DNA of 58,097 nt from Candidatus Gastranaerophilales bacterium (GCA_900548405.1 UNSJ01000008.1:1-58097); one strand, 5' to 3'. Counted from the stretch's first letter, positions 42,478-52,200 are shown. A program made the numbers and translations. Notes: generated by a model from the letters alone, not told the origin.

Positions 42478-45156
42478 TTATTTACAACCTAATGTTCCTT
42501 CTTCTTCTTTGCAGTGTTTGAATTCAATTACTGCTTGAGCTGCAGCAAGTCTTGCTTGCGGAACTCTGAACGGTGAGCAGGATACATAATTCAAGCCGAT
42601 TTTGTGGCAGAATTTAACAGAAGCAGGATCGCCGCCGTGTTCCCCGCAAATACCGCGTTTCAAATGAGGTCTGACTTTTAATGCTTTTTCTAAAGCAATT
42701 TTCATTAACTGACCTACACCTTCCTGATCAAGAGTTGCAAACGGGTTAGCAGGCAGAATTTTTTGTTCTACGTAGTTTTGTAAGAACTTGCCTTCCGCAT
42801 CATCTCTTGAATAACCGAATGTCATTTGTGTTAAGTCATTTGTTCCGAATGAGAAGAATTCCGCATATTCTGCAATTTGGTCAGCTGTTAATGCTGCGCG
42901 AGGAATTTCAATCATTGTACCAAACATGTAATCAACACAAACTCCTTTTTCTTTCATTACATCTTCTGCAACGCGTTCTAAAAGGCATTGAACTGTTTTA
43001 AGCTCGTTAACATGACCTACAAGAGGAATCATTATTTCAGGTTTAACATTCAATCCTTCTTTTTTCAAATCGCAAGCTGCTGAGAAAATAGCTCTAACTT
43101 GCATTTCGTTAATTTCAGGATAAGTTAGTCCTAAACGGCATCCTCTTAAGCCCATCATAGGGTTAGATTCAGACATTTCTTCTACAAGGTTCAGCATTTT
43201 TTCATCATCTGCATAATCCTGTCCTAAAGCTTTTTTAGTTGCAACAGTTGCAATTAATTCGTCTTTATTAGGCAAGAATTCATGAAGCGGCGGATCCAGC
43301 AATCTGATTGTCATAGGTTTTTCGCCTAATGCTTTGAACATTGCATAGAAATCGCCGTATTGCATTGGCAATAAGTGTTCTAATGCTTCTTTTCTTGCCT
43401 CAGGAGTACCCGCAATAATCATTTTTTGAACCCAAGGTAATCTGTCAGGATCCATAAACATGTGTTCTGTACGGCAAAGACCTACACCTTCCGCACCTAA
43501 TTCCAATGCTTTTGCAACATCAGCAGGTGTATCAGCGTTTGCTCTTACTCCTAACAGTTTTATTTCATTTACCCAAGTAAATAATTTTTTGAAATTGTCA
43601 TCCATTACCGGAGGAACAAGATGAACTGCTCCTTCCATAACTTCTCCTGTACCGCCGTCAAGTGAGATAATATCATCTTTTTTGTAAACGGTTCCATCAG
43701 TTGTAGTAATGGTTTCATTTTTCAAGTCGATTTTTAAATCTTCAGCACCTGCTACACAAGGTTTTCCCATACCTTTAGCAACAACTGCAGCGTGGGAAGT
43801 CATTCCGCCTCTAAGTGTTAATACACCTTGAGAAGCAATCATACCGTGAATATCATCAGGACAAGTTTCAATACGAACCAAGATGACTTTTTCACCTTTG
43901 CTTCCTCGTTCAGCAGCTTCTTCTGTATCAAATACAATTTTACCGACAGCTGCACCCGGTGATGCTGCAAGACCTCTGGCAATTTGTTTTGCCTGTAATT
44001 TAGCAGCCGAATCAAAATCAGGAAGCAATACCTGATACAATTGGTTTGGATCAACTAATTCGATTGCTCTTTCTTTACTGATAATACCTTCTTCTGCCAT
44101 TTCAACAGCAATTCTGACTGAAGCTTTAGCTGTTCTTTTGCCGTTACGTGTTTGAAGAATATATAATTTACCTTTTTCAATTGTAAATTCCATATCCTGA
44201 ACATCTTTGTAACCTTGTTCGAGTTTTTTAGCAATATCAACATATTGTTTATATTGTTCAGGCATTTCTTTTTCCAAATCAGCAATTGGGTTAGGAGTTC
44301 TGATACCTGCAACAACGTCTTCGCCCTGAGCGTTTGTTAAATATTCGCCGTAGAATTTATTTTCACCGGTAGAAGGGTTTCTTGTAAATGAAACACCGGT
44401 AGCGCAATCATCGCCCATGTTACCGAATACCATTGTTTGAACGTTTACGGCTGTTCCATAGTTATGGTCGATTTTGTAGTGGTTTCTGTAAGCAACTGCA
44501 CGAGGAATGTTCCAAGATCTAAATACTGCTTCAATAGCTTCTTGCAGCTGTATATAAGGATCTTGAGGAAATTCTTTTCCTGTTTCTTTTTTAATTAAAT
44601 CTTTATAAGGTTGAATTAATGATTTCCAATCTTCTGCAGTTAATTCGGTATCAAGTTTGTAACCTTTTTCTTCTTTAATTTTATCTATGTAATCTTCAAA
44701 TTTTGTTCTTTCAATATCCCAAGCAACAGAACCGAACATAGTAAGAAAACGACGATATGAATCATAACAGAATCTTGGATTATTAGTTAATTTAATCATA
44801 CCTTCTACGGTTTCATCGTTCATACCAAGGTTAAGGATAGTTTCCATCATACCGGGCATTGAAAGTCTTGCACCTGAACGAACTGAAACAAGAAGCGGAT
44901 TTTCAGCATCACCGAATTTTTTCTCGGCTTGTTTTTCAACTTCGCTTAAATAATATTTAACTTCATCCATTAATCCTTCAGGCATTTTATTACCGTTGTT
45001 AATGTAATCCATACAAGTTTCTGTGGTAATAGTTAATCCCGGAGGAACAGGTAGCCCCAAATTGGTCATTTCAGCAAGGTTAGCGCCTTTGCCGCCTAAA
45101 AGGTTGCGCATATCTGCGTTCCCCTCTCTGAATAACCAAACACGTTTTTCAGTCAT
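42478..45156 (-). CDS. ppdK: Pyruvate, phosphate dikinase
   Basis: PPDK interconverts pyruvate + ATP + Pi and phosphoenolpyruvate + AMP + PPi. In anaerobes it often runs in glycolysis with PPi. The 892-residue product has the N-terminal ATP-grasp region (LLGGKGANLAEMTNLGLPVP), the swivelling phosphohistidine loop GGMTSHAAVVAKGMGKPC, and the C-terminal PEP/pyruvate barrel with LCRTEHMF, FSFGTNDLTQMTFGYSRDDA, and the CGEHGGDP motif. Length and order are as in bacterial PPDK. Stand-alone gene on the minus strand. Confidence 0.96.
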   Translation of the reverse strand: MTEKRVWLFREGNADMRNLLGGKGANLAEMTNLGLPVPPGLTITTETCMDYINNGNKMPEGLMDEVKYYLSEVEKQAEKKFGDAENPLLVSVRSGARLSMPGMMETILNLGMNDETVEGMIKLTNNPRFCYDSYRRFLTMFGSVAWDIERTKFEDYIDKIKEEKGYKLDTELTAEDWKSLIQPYKDLIKKETGKEFPQDPYIQLQEAIEAVFRSWNIPRAVAYRNHYKIDHNYGTAVNVQTMVFGNMGDDCATGVSFTRNPSTGENKFYGEYLTNAQGEDVVAGIRTPNPIADLEKEMPEQYKQYVDIAKKLEQGYKDVQDMEFTIEKGKLYILQTRNGKRTAKASVRIAVEMAEEGIISKERAIELVDPNQLYQVLLPDFDSAAKLQAKQIARGLAASPGAAVGKIVFDTEEAAERGSKGEKVILVRIETCPDDIHGMIASQGVLTLRGGMTSHAAVVAKGMGKPCVAGAEDLKIDLKNETITTTDGTVYKKDDIISLDGGTGEVMEGAVHLVPPVMDDNFKKLFTWVNEIKLLGVRANADTPADVAKALELGAEGVGLCRTEHMFMDPDRLPWVQKMIIAGTPEARKEALEHLLPMQYGDFYAMFKALGEKPMTIRLLDPPLHEFLPNKDELIATVATKKALGQDYADDEKMLNLVEEMSESNPMMGLRGCRLGLTYPEINEMQVRAIFSAACDLKKEGLNVKPEIMIPLVGHVNELKTVQCLLERVAEDVMKEKGVCVDYMFGTMIEIPRAALTADQIAEYAEFFSFGTNDLTQMTFGYSRDDAEGKFLQNYVEQKILPANPFATLDQEGVGQLMKIALEKALKVRPHLKRGICGEHGGDPASVKFCHKIGLNYVSCSPFRVPQARLAAAQAVIEFKHCKEEEGTLGCK

Positions 45157-45246
45157 AATTTTTCTTCTCCTTCTTAAAATTTAAATAATAACACTTTTGA
45201 AAGCATTATATCATGAACATATTATTTTTATACATAGTAATCATAC

Positions 45247-45275
45247 TTGAAAAAATAATTTAAAATAGTTATAAT
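45247..45275 (+). promoter_or_regulatory. Promoter of pseudopilin 4
   Basis: TTGAAA, 17 bases, TATAAT, in a context almost identical to that of pseudopilin 2. Confidence 0.65.
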
Positions 45276-45282
45276 AATAAAG

Positions 45283-45348
45283 CATCGGCTTGACCTGTAA
45301 CATAGGGCTATGTATAAATATTATATACAAATGAAAGGAGCAAAAAAT
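45283..45348 (+). other. Leader RNA shared with pseudopilin 2
   Basis: Between promoter and ATG this leader contains GCTTGACCTGTAACATAGGG then CTATGTATAAAT. It aligns with GCTGGATCCGCAACATTGGG then TTATGCATAAAT at 31930-31961. ACATA and TATGT can pair around GGGC. Conservation over about 40 bases of untranslated RNA suggests function or recent duplication. Confidence 0.45.
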
Positions 45349-45390
45349 ATGAAAAGATTTGATTTACTCGGGGGGGGGGCAGACTTTTAA
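45349..45390 (+). CDS. Short 5' ORF of pseudopilin 4 ending just after the G10 tract
   Basis: ATG AAA AGA TTT GAT TTA CTC then ten G and a stop: MKRFDLLGGGADF, 13 residues, with AAAGGAG upstream. With eleven G it would run on through GGGGRLLSSAQAILKGCKK and on in frame into the pseudopilin at 45480, making a 257-residue protein with the prepilin helix at residue 51. It is thus best read as the interrupted first part of that gene. Confidence 0.5.
   Translation: MKRFDLLGGGADF
45370..45379 (+). repeat. G10 homopolymer, pseudopilin 4
   Basis: Ten G seven codons after the ATG at 45349. Eleven (or eight) make one ORF. Followed by CAGACTTTTAAGCTCC, like the bases after the tract of pseudopilin 2. 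Confidence 0.85.
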
Positions 45391-45479
45391 GCTCCGCTCA
45401 AGCGATTTTAAAGGGTTGTAAAAAGTATAAAACCTGTTATAATGGTGATGTTACATATCACAACTATAATGGAGTTTTA

Positions 45480-46121
45480 ATGAGAAGAAAAGTTGCTTTT
45501 ACTCTGGCAGAAGTATTGATTACACTAGGCATTATCGGCGTTGTTGCAGCGCTAACTATTCCTGCTTTGGTTGCAAACCATAGAAACAAAGTTACTGAAA
45601 CAAAATTGAAGAAATTTTATTCAGTTATGAATCAGGCTATAAAGCTTTCTGAAGTTGAAAACGGTGATATTGTAAACTGGCTTCCCGATGTAATTGATGA
45701 GAACAGCAGGGTTTTTGAAAATTGGTATTTAAAGTATTTAGATAAGCATATTACCTCTACTTCCAAATATCGTGATACAACAAACACTACGCACTATAAT
45801 GTTGCACTGAGCGATGGCTCAGGCTTCAATGCTTACTCTCCATCATTAACGGCAGAGTCAGGTACACAAAGAGCATATTTCTTCTATTGTTTGGACTTTA
45901 AAAACTGCAAAGCAGAATCATACAACGGAAAAGATACATTTCTTTTTACTTTATGTGCCGACGGAAGATTTATAGCATCGTCTTATTGCACATCTCTTCC
46001 TTCAAGGGAAACAATATTACAGGCTTGCAAAAATGCTAATGCTTCCAAAAGACAGGCTTGTACTGCTTTAATACAATATGACGGCTGGGAAATCAAGAAA
46101 GATTACCCTTGGAGAAAATAA
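45480..46121 (+). CDS. Pseudopilin 4
   Basis: This is a type IV pilin/type II secretion pseudopilin with a classical short start. From the ATG at 45480 (GGAG six bases upstream) the 213-residue product begins MRRKVAFTLAEVLITLGIIGVVAAL, the prepilin motif followed by the polymerisation helix. The residue before the Phe is Ala, not Gly. The C-terminal domain has Cys pairs and ends QACTALIQYDGWE, a divergent form of the ending in pseudopilins 1 and 2. Unlike the other three, it can be translated without a frame change, though a longer form starting at 45349 becomes possible with one more G. Partner machinery is not in the window. Confidence 0.85.
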   Translation: MRRKVAFTLAEVLITLGIIGVVAALTIPALVANHRNKVTETKLKKFYSVMNQAIKLSEVENGDIVNWLPDVIDENSRVFENWYLKYLDKHITSTSKYRDTTNTTHYNVALSDGSGFNAYSPSLTAESGTQRAYFFYCLDFKNCKAESYNGKDTFLFTLCADGRFIASSYCTSLPSRETILQACKNANASKRQACTALIQYDGWEIKKDYPWRK

Positions 46122-46137
46122 TCATAAAGTTAAAACA

Positions 46138-46368
46138 TTATTTTTTGAAATAGTCGCAGATTAAAGTTTTTTTGCGTGGAATAATAGCTTTAATACTATC
46201 TAAAAAAATTATTTTTTTAGAGTTTTCAAGTTCTTTTTTCAGGATGGCTTTTTCCAAAACGACTTTGTTGTATAAATCCGAGCACACGGCACTTTTGTCA
46301 ACGTGCTCTTTCAATTTCGCCAGTTGAATCTCTTTTTCTCTAATGGATTGAATTAGTTCCTTTTTCAC
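46138..46368 (-). CDS. Small hypothetical coiled-coil protein, 76 residues
   Basis: I do not recognise this gene. The product is highly charged and helical (SIREKEIQLAKLKEHVDKSA, then KAILKKELENSKK), ending in a basic tail. The start is GTG with only a weak purine stretch (AGGTCTTTATAAC) before it. It lies in a gap between a convergent pseudopilin and the oxidoreductase operon, downstream of the latter on the same strand. It could be real or a chance frame. Confidence 0.4.
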   Translation of the reverse strand: MKKELIQSIREKEIQLAKLKEHVDKSAVCSDLYNKVVLEKAILKKELENSKKIIFLDSIKAIIPRKKTLICDYFKK

Positions 46369-46444
46369 GTTATAAAGACCTCTTGAACTGTACTCTAACA
46401 GAATAATATCAATCGCAAATTTTTAAATCGACTTTTTAGTTGAT

Positions 46445-46996
46445 TTAAGCTTGTACAGGCAATAAATCATACTCATAACCTATTTTTAGAGCTTCAATAT
46501 TTAAAGGTAATAAATGTTTCTTATTAGGCGGAACCACTGCTTCCATAGCTTTTATTACAGATTCGGTTGAAACTAATTTGCTTGCTTTCGATAAAATTCC
46601 TAATGCAAGTATATTAGCCATTTTGATGTTGCCTACATTTTCTGCAAGTTTTGTAATTGGTGCAAATACATAGTTTATATCAGTTCTGGGTTTAACTTCT
46701 TTTGTAAGAGTTGAGTTTGCAATCATCCAGCCGCCTTTTTTAATTTTTGGTAAAAATCTATCAAAAGATGCCTGATTTAATGCAATAACAAAATCAGCAT
46801 CAGATTTATTAACAGAGCTGACTTCTTCATCACTCATTACTATTTCACAATTAACAGTACCACCGCGCATTTCTGCACCATAGCTCGGATACCAGGTTAC
46901 ATTTTTGTCGTCAAACATGAAAGCATTTGCCAAAACCTCTCCTGCAAGCAATACGCCCTGACCGCCAAATCCTGCTATTATAATATTCTTTTCCAT
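46445..46996 (-). CDS. 2-oxoacid:ferredoxin oxidoreductase, gamma subunit
   Basis: This subunit is part of the enzyme that turns 2-oxoacids into acyl-CoA and CO2 with reduction of ferredoxin. The 183-residue product has GFGGQGVLLAGEVLANAF near the start, YPSYGAEMRGGTVNCEIVMS, and SDADFVIALNQASFDRFLP, all features of the KorC/VorC/PorC family. It is the last gene of a four-gene minus-strand operon (delta-alpha-beta-gamma). The substrate (2-oxoglutarate, 2-oxoisovalerate or pyruvate) cannot be settled from this subunit. Confidence 0.9.
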   Translation of the reverse strand: MEKNIIIAGFGGQGVLLAGEVLANAFMFDDKNVTWYPSYGAEMRGGTVNCEIVMSDEEVSSVNKSDADFVIALNQASFDRFLPKIKKGGWMIANSTLTKEVKPRTDINYVFAPITKLAENVGNIKMANILALGILSKASKLVSTESVIKAMEAVVPPNKKHLLPLNIEALKIGYEYDLLPVQA

Positions 46997-47018
46997 TTTT
47001 AATCCCTCGTGTATATTT

Positions 47019-47777
47019 TTATTTTGTTTGTTCTGCTGTTACGTCTTTGTAGATGCCCGGTTTAAATACCTGCATCATTTCATTTCTTACTCTTTCATGA
47101 GCTTTTTCAGGTGACATTTTCCAGTTTGTAGGACAAGTTGAAAGTATTTCAACAAAGCCGAAACCAAGACCGTGAATTTGAGCTTCAAAAGCTTTTTTAA
47201 TAGCCTGTTTGGCTTTTCTTATATTTGCAACAGAATCAAGAGAAACTCTTGCCGAAAAAGCGGTTCCGTCGCAAAGTGCAACGTGTTCTGCTATTTTAAT
47301 AGGATAGCCGTAATAATCTGCATTTCTTCCTGTTGGAGAAGTTGTTGTAATTTGTCCCAAAAGAGTTGTTGGTCCAAGCTGTCCGCCTGTCATACCGTAT
47401 GTAGTATTATTTATACATATTGTGCTTATATTTTCACCGCGCAAAGCTGCGTGAAGACTTTCTGCCAAACCGATTGATGCAAAATCTCCATCTCCCTGAT
47501 AAGTGAAAACAAATTTTTCAGGTCTTGCTCTTTTAATTCCTGTTGCTTCTGCAAGCGCTCTGCCATGAGGTGCTTCAAGAGAATCAACTTCCATAAAATC
47601 ATATAATGTAACAGAACAACCGATAGATGCAGTTAAAATTGCATTATCTCTAACGCCAAGTTCATCAAGAACTTCTGCTACAAGTCTTACTGCAACTCCG
47701 TGATCGCATCCGGGACAAAATGAAAATTTTATATCTTCTTTTAATGATTCGGGTAATTTAAAAACTTGTGTTGCCAT
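47019..47777 (-). CDS. 2-oxoacid:ferredoxin oxidoreductase, beta subunit (TPP-binding)
   Basis: This is the thiamine diphosphate-binding half of the active site. The 252-residue product has FCPGCDHGVAVRLVAEVL, the TPP/metal signature YQGDGDFASIGLAESLHAA followed by INNTTYGMTGGQLGPTT, and a conserved STCPTNW near the C-terminus. It shares one base with the alpha gene (TAATG), so the two are translationally coupled and made in equal amounts. The size, without extra Fe-S domains, fits the KorB/VorA group. Confidence 0.93.
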   Translation of the reverse strand: MATQVFKLPESLKEDIKFSFCPGCDHGVAVRLVAEVLDELGVRDNAILTASIGCSVTLYDFMEVDSLEAPHGRALAEATGIKRARPEKFVFTYQGDGDFASIGLAESLHAALRGENISTICINNTTYGMTGGQLGPTTLLGQITTTSPTGRNADYYGYPIKIAEHVALCDGTAFSARVSLDSVANIRKAKQAIKKAFEAQIHGLGFGFVEILSTCPTNWKMSPEKAHERVRNEMMQVFKPGIYKDVTAEQTK

Positions 47778-48841
47778 TATACCAGCCCTTCTATTTTCTT
47801 AACTATATCTTCAACGCTCGGAGGAGCTCCGACAGGTTTGTTAAAGAGTTCTACATGGCAGTTTCCGTTAACGGCAAGTCTTACATCGTTAACCATTTGT
47901 CCCATATTTACTTCTACCACAACAAACTTTTTAGCTGTCTGTGAAAGTTCAGCGTATCTTTTATGCGGGAACGGGAATAAAGTTATTGGTCTGAAGAAAC
48001 CTGCTTTTATTCCTTTTTCTCTGCAAATTTTCATTGCAGTTTTAACATTTCTTGAGGTGCTTCCAAAACTTGTTAAAATAATATCAGCATCATCAGTATT
48101 AATTTCTTCCCATTCGGTTTCATTTTCTTCAATTTGTTTATATTTGTCATATAGCTTTTCAAGGAATACACACTGATTATCAGCAAGAGGTGAATAAGAT
48201 CTGATTTTTCTTGCAGGTCTTCCTTTTGCCCCTGTTAAAGCCCAATCTGAATTATCAATTTCAGGGTACGGATATTCATAAAATTCAACAGGTTCCATCA
48301 TTTGTCCTAAAAGTCCGTCAGCCAATAGAACAGTTGGATTTTTATATTTGTGTGCAAGATAAAATGCTTTGTATGTTAAATCAACGCATTCCTGAACGGT
48401 TGAAGGCGCCAAAACTATCAATTTGTAATCTCCATTTCCGCCGCCTTTAGTTGCCTGAAAATAATCACCTTGAGAAGGGAAAATGTTTCCTAATCCGGGA
48501 CCGCCTCTCATTACGCTCACCAATACAACCGGAAGCTGATCGGAAGCTGCATAAGACAAACCTTCCTGCATTAAAGCAACAGCGCAAGATGAAGATGATG
48601 TCATCGCTTTTGCACCTGTTGAGCATGCTCCTATTACCATATTAATAGCGGCAACTTCACTTTCTGCAGATACATATCCGCGTTTAAGCTCTTGCATTTT
48701 ACCGCTCATAAATTCTCCGATTTCACTTTGCGGAGTAATAGGGTAACCGAAGTAGCATTCACATCCTGCAAGCACTGCTGCATTTGCGATGGCATAGTTA
48801 CCTTTTGTTAATATTTTTTTACCTTTTAAACATTCAACCAT
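47777..48841 (-). CDS. 2-oxoacid:ferredoxin oxidoreductase, alpha subunit (VorB/KorA-like)
   Basis: The alpha subunit completes the active site and binds CoA and substrate. The 354-residue product has the characteristic YFGYPITPQSEIGEFM, the loop VSAESEVAAINMVIGACSTG, AMTSSSSCAVALMQEGLSYA, VMRGGPGLGNIFPSQGDYFQ, and the C-terminal FVVVEVNMGQMVNDVRLAV. The overall form is closest to subunits usually labelled 3-methyl-2-oxobutanoate (2-oxoisovalerate) oxidoreductase VorB, but 2-oxoglutarate is also possible. It is the second gene of the operon. Confidence 0.92.
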   Translation of the reverse strand: MVECLKGKKILTKGNYAIANAAVLAGCECYFGYPITPQSEIGEFMSGKMQELKRGYVSAESEVAAINMVIGACSTGAKAMTSSSSCAVALMQEGLSYAASDQLPVVLVSVMRGGPGLGNIFPSQGDYFQATKGGGNGDYKLIVLAPSTVQECVDLTYKAFYLAHKYKNPTVLLADGLLGQMMEPVEFYEYPYPEIDNSDWALTGAKGRPARKIRSYSPLADNQCVFLEKLYDKYKQIEENETEWEEINTDDADIILTSFGSTSRNVKTAMKICREKGIKAGFFRPITLFPFPHKRYAELSQTAKKFVVVEVNMGQMVNDVRLAVNGNCHVELFNKPVGAPPSVEDIVKKIEGLV

Positions 48842-48908
48842 TTTTTTATCCTTTGCGTAAGTCCCAGTTAGACTTATTTTATCTTTGTCAGGAACTACGT
48901 TTCCCTTT

Positions 48909-49121
48909 TTATCCTTTGTAAACTTCTGTTATTGCCAAATCCGGACATCTTACAGCACACATTGCACATCCTAAACATTCATTGTTCGGATCTTCAAATA
49001 CAACTGTATGGCTACCGAGATTATTTGTTTCGGTGCTTATTTTAAGCAGCTTTTTAGGGCATTCGTTAATGCATAAGTAGCATGCTTTGCATTTGTTTTT
49101 GTCTATAACTATATGACTCAT
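48909..49121 (-). CDS. 2-oxoacid:ferredoxin oxidoreductase, delta subunit (4Fe-4S ferredoxin)
   Basis: This small ferredoxin subunit carries electrons from the active site. I place the start at 49121 (ATG, with GAGGTGAG directly upstream), giving 70 residues with two CxxCxxCxxxCP cluster motifs: CKACYLCINECP near residue 10 and CLGCAMCAVRCPD near residue 50. The longer upstream frame is not supported. It is the first gene of the operon, 67 bases before alpha, with a TATAAT at 49153-49158 on the minus strand. Confidence 0.92.
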   Translation of the reverse strand: MSHIVIDKNKCKACYLCINECPKKLLKISTETNNLGSHTVVFEDPNNECLGCAMCAVRCPDLAITEVYKG

Positions 49122-49287
49122 TCTCACCTCTAATTTTTCATGTCTAGGCAATATTATACCACTTAATCAAAAAACAATACACTTTATCTTTACATTTGTA
49201 ATATTAAACGTTAATAGTTTGCATAACTTTCTATTATTCTGTTAATATATTCTTTAGAGGGATATATATTTTTAGGAAAGAGAAAAA

Positions 49288-52200
49288 ATGGCACTAACTG
49301 TGGATGAAATTGCTGAAATTTTAAATGCAATGAGAGTTGAAAATGAACATAATGTCAACGGGTTTGAAAAAGCTTTAACTGGAATAAACAATAAATTGGA
49401 AATGTTGGCTGATGACAATGAAGCCACCGATTTAATTAAGGTTTATATTTCCGAGTTAAGAAAATCAGTAGAAGACAAACACAATACAGCTGTTGCCAGA
49501 TTTAACAATCTCGAAAACTCTTTTAAAAATATTATCTCATCTCAAAATAATTTGGCTAAAACTTCTGAAATAAAAGATTTATTTCAGGTTTTAAGTACAA
49601 ATGTCAGTGCTTTTTCCGAAGAAATTTCCGAACAAAAAAATACACTTGATAAGCTTGATGAAAAGCTTGAAAATATTAGTTCAGACACTTCTGATAAAGA
49701 TGAAATTACATCGCTTATTGATTCTGTAAAAACAGATTTGGCTGCATTAAATAATTCATTTGAAAATTCTTTTTCAAGAATAAATTCTAACCTTTCTAAT
49801 GCGGTAAATACTCTTGAGAATATTGACTTTTCAGAATATGCAAATGAAATAAAAAATGACTTAAGTAATCTTTCCGCTCAAGTTATGTCTATCCCTTCTC
49901 AAATTTCTTTTGCAGGTTTGGAAAACAAAATATCTGATTTTCAGGGGATTTTAGATTCTTTAAGAGAGGTTATTTCAGATTCTTCTGCGCAGAGTACAGG
50001 AGTTATCGGAGAGAAGTTCAACAGACTGGAAGCATCTTTTGAAAATATTGTTACCGATTCTGATTTTGCAGGGTTTAAAAAGGATTTGGCGGATTTTGTC
50101 CAAAAGATTATCGACAATTCAACTGCTTTAAATTCTGAATTGAACTATACAACTGACAGAATTGAACATATTCTCTCAACTGTAAATTCAATGGATTTCA
50201 GAGAGGATTTTGAGTCTGTAACAGATAAGATTGCCGAATTAAAAAGTATAGTAAATGAAAATTTAAGCGAGTTCGGACAGGTTAAATCTTTAATCACAGA
50301 AGCTTCAGATAATAATATAAAAAGAGTTGAACAGCTTGAAAATTCTCTTGCAAATATTGTAAATGAAGACGATTTTATTACTTTTAAACGTGATTTAGGC
50401 GATTTGGTAGAAAAAATTGTAAGCAACTCTACTGCTTTAAACTCTGAATTAAATTACAGCGTGCAAAAAATTGAGAATGTTCTTGATGCTGTAAACGGAA
50501 TGTCTTTTGAATCTGATTTTAATGCTTTGTCGTCTGAAATTGATAATCTTAAAGCACTTGTTAATGTTTTCTCAACTGAGAATAAAGATAAATTAATATC
50601 CCTCCAAAATGATTTGTCAGATATAGTAAGTGAAAATGATTTCAATGATTTTAAAGATGAATTAAAAGCGCTTATAGACAAAGTCCTTGATTCTTCAACT
50701 GTTCATACCTCAGAATTATCTTTCCAAACCTCTAAGCTTGAAGATATTTTGACTTCAGTTAATTCAATCAGTTTTGACGGAGATTTTGGCAGTCTGAAAG
50801 AAGATATTCAGGAATTAAAAAATATTTTAAGCGGTGAGGCACAAAAAAATGAATTCCAGTTCGAAAGATTGGAGAGTGCTCTTTCAACTATTGTTACTGA
50901 TTCTGATTTCGCAGGTTTCAAAGCAGATTTAGCTGATTTTGTTCAAAAAATTATTGACAATTCAACAGCTTTAAATTCCGAATTGAATTACACGACAGAA
51001 AGAATAGAAAATATTCTTACTACTGTGAAAACTCTTGATTTTAGAGATGACTTTGAAAATGTAATTGTTAAAATCAATGATATAAAAGAGGTTTTTGAAG
51101 ACGGTTCAAAGGTTAATTATTCTAATCTTTCAAGAGAAATTTCCGAAATGTCAGAGCGTATGCAGGAAAGTTTTGTGCAGTTGAATGATTCTGAAAAAGA
51201 AACTTTTGCATCTTTAAAAGATGAATTGTCTGTAATTGTTGAAAATATACACAGCATTATTGAAGCAAGCCCTCAAAAATCTATTGATGAATTAACAGGA
51301 ATTACTGCTCAAATTTCAGATACGGTTAACGGTTTAAAAACTTCTGTTGCAAATAATCTTGAAGGAAGTCTTGACGAGCTGAAAAGTACTTTAAATTCTG
51401 TTATTTCTAATTTACAGATTGTTAAAGATGATATTGTGAGCCAAAATGAAAATTCTAACGAAGCTGTTAATAATAATTTTTCAGGTATTGAAAATCAGTT
51501 AAATTCAATTGTAATAGATTTGGGAAATTTAAGGGCGGATATATCAGAAAGTAACACTCTTGAACCTGCTCAACTTGTTGATGCTCTTGAAAAAACTTCC
51601 AATGATATTTCTGATTTGATAGCTTCTTATAACGAAAACTCAAATTCAAATTACGATGCAATAAAAGATTATGCTGAAGAATTGATTTCAAGCGTAAATA
51701 ATCTTCAGACAGAATTCAACGTAATAGCATCAAACAATGCATCAAAAATTATTACCAATATTGAAAATGTATCTTTAAATATTAATGCGTTAAGAGAAGA
51801 ATTCAAGCAGACAGTTGCGGCAGATTTGGAAAATTCTTCTAAGATTTATGAAAATATAGATACGGTTTCTCAAAAAGTTGATACTTTATATGATAACCTT
51901 TCTGACAGTGCTTACGAAAACTTCAATGTTTTAAAGGAACTTATAGAACAATTATCTGTTGATATTGCCGGTACTCAAAACGCACTTTCAGAGGAAAGCA
52001 AACTTAATGATGAACAAAAGCTTGATGAAATTAAAAAGCTTTCTGATGCAATCAAAAATATTGAGAATATTATAAATGCTAACAATGGAAAAGTTGAAGC
52101 TGTTTTAATGAATAATGTTCAGGAAGTAAAAGATTATATAGCAGAAGTCAGCAATTCTTTATATGAGTCGCAGTCAGGTTCTGAAACTAAGGTTATAGAA

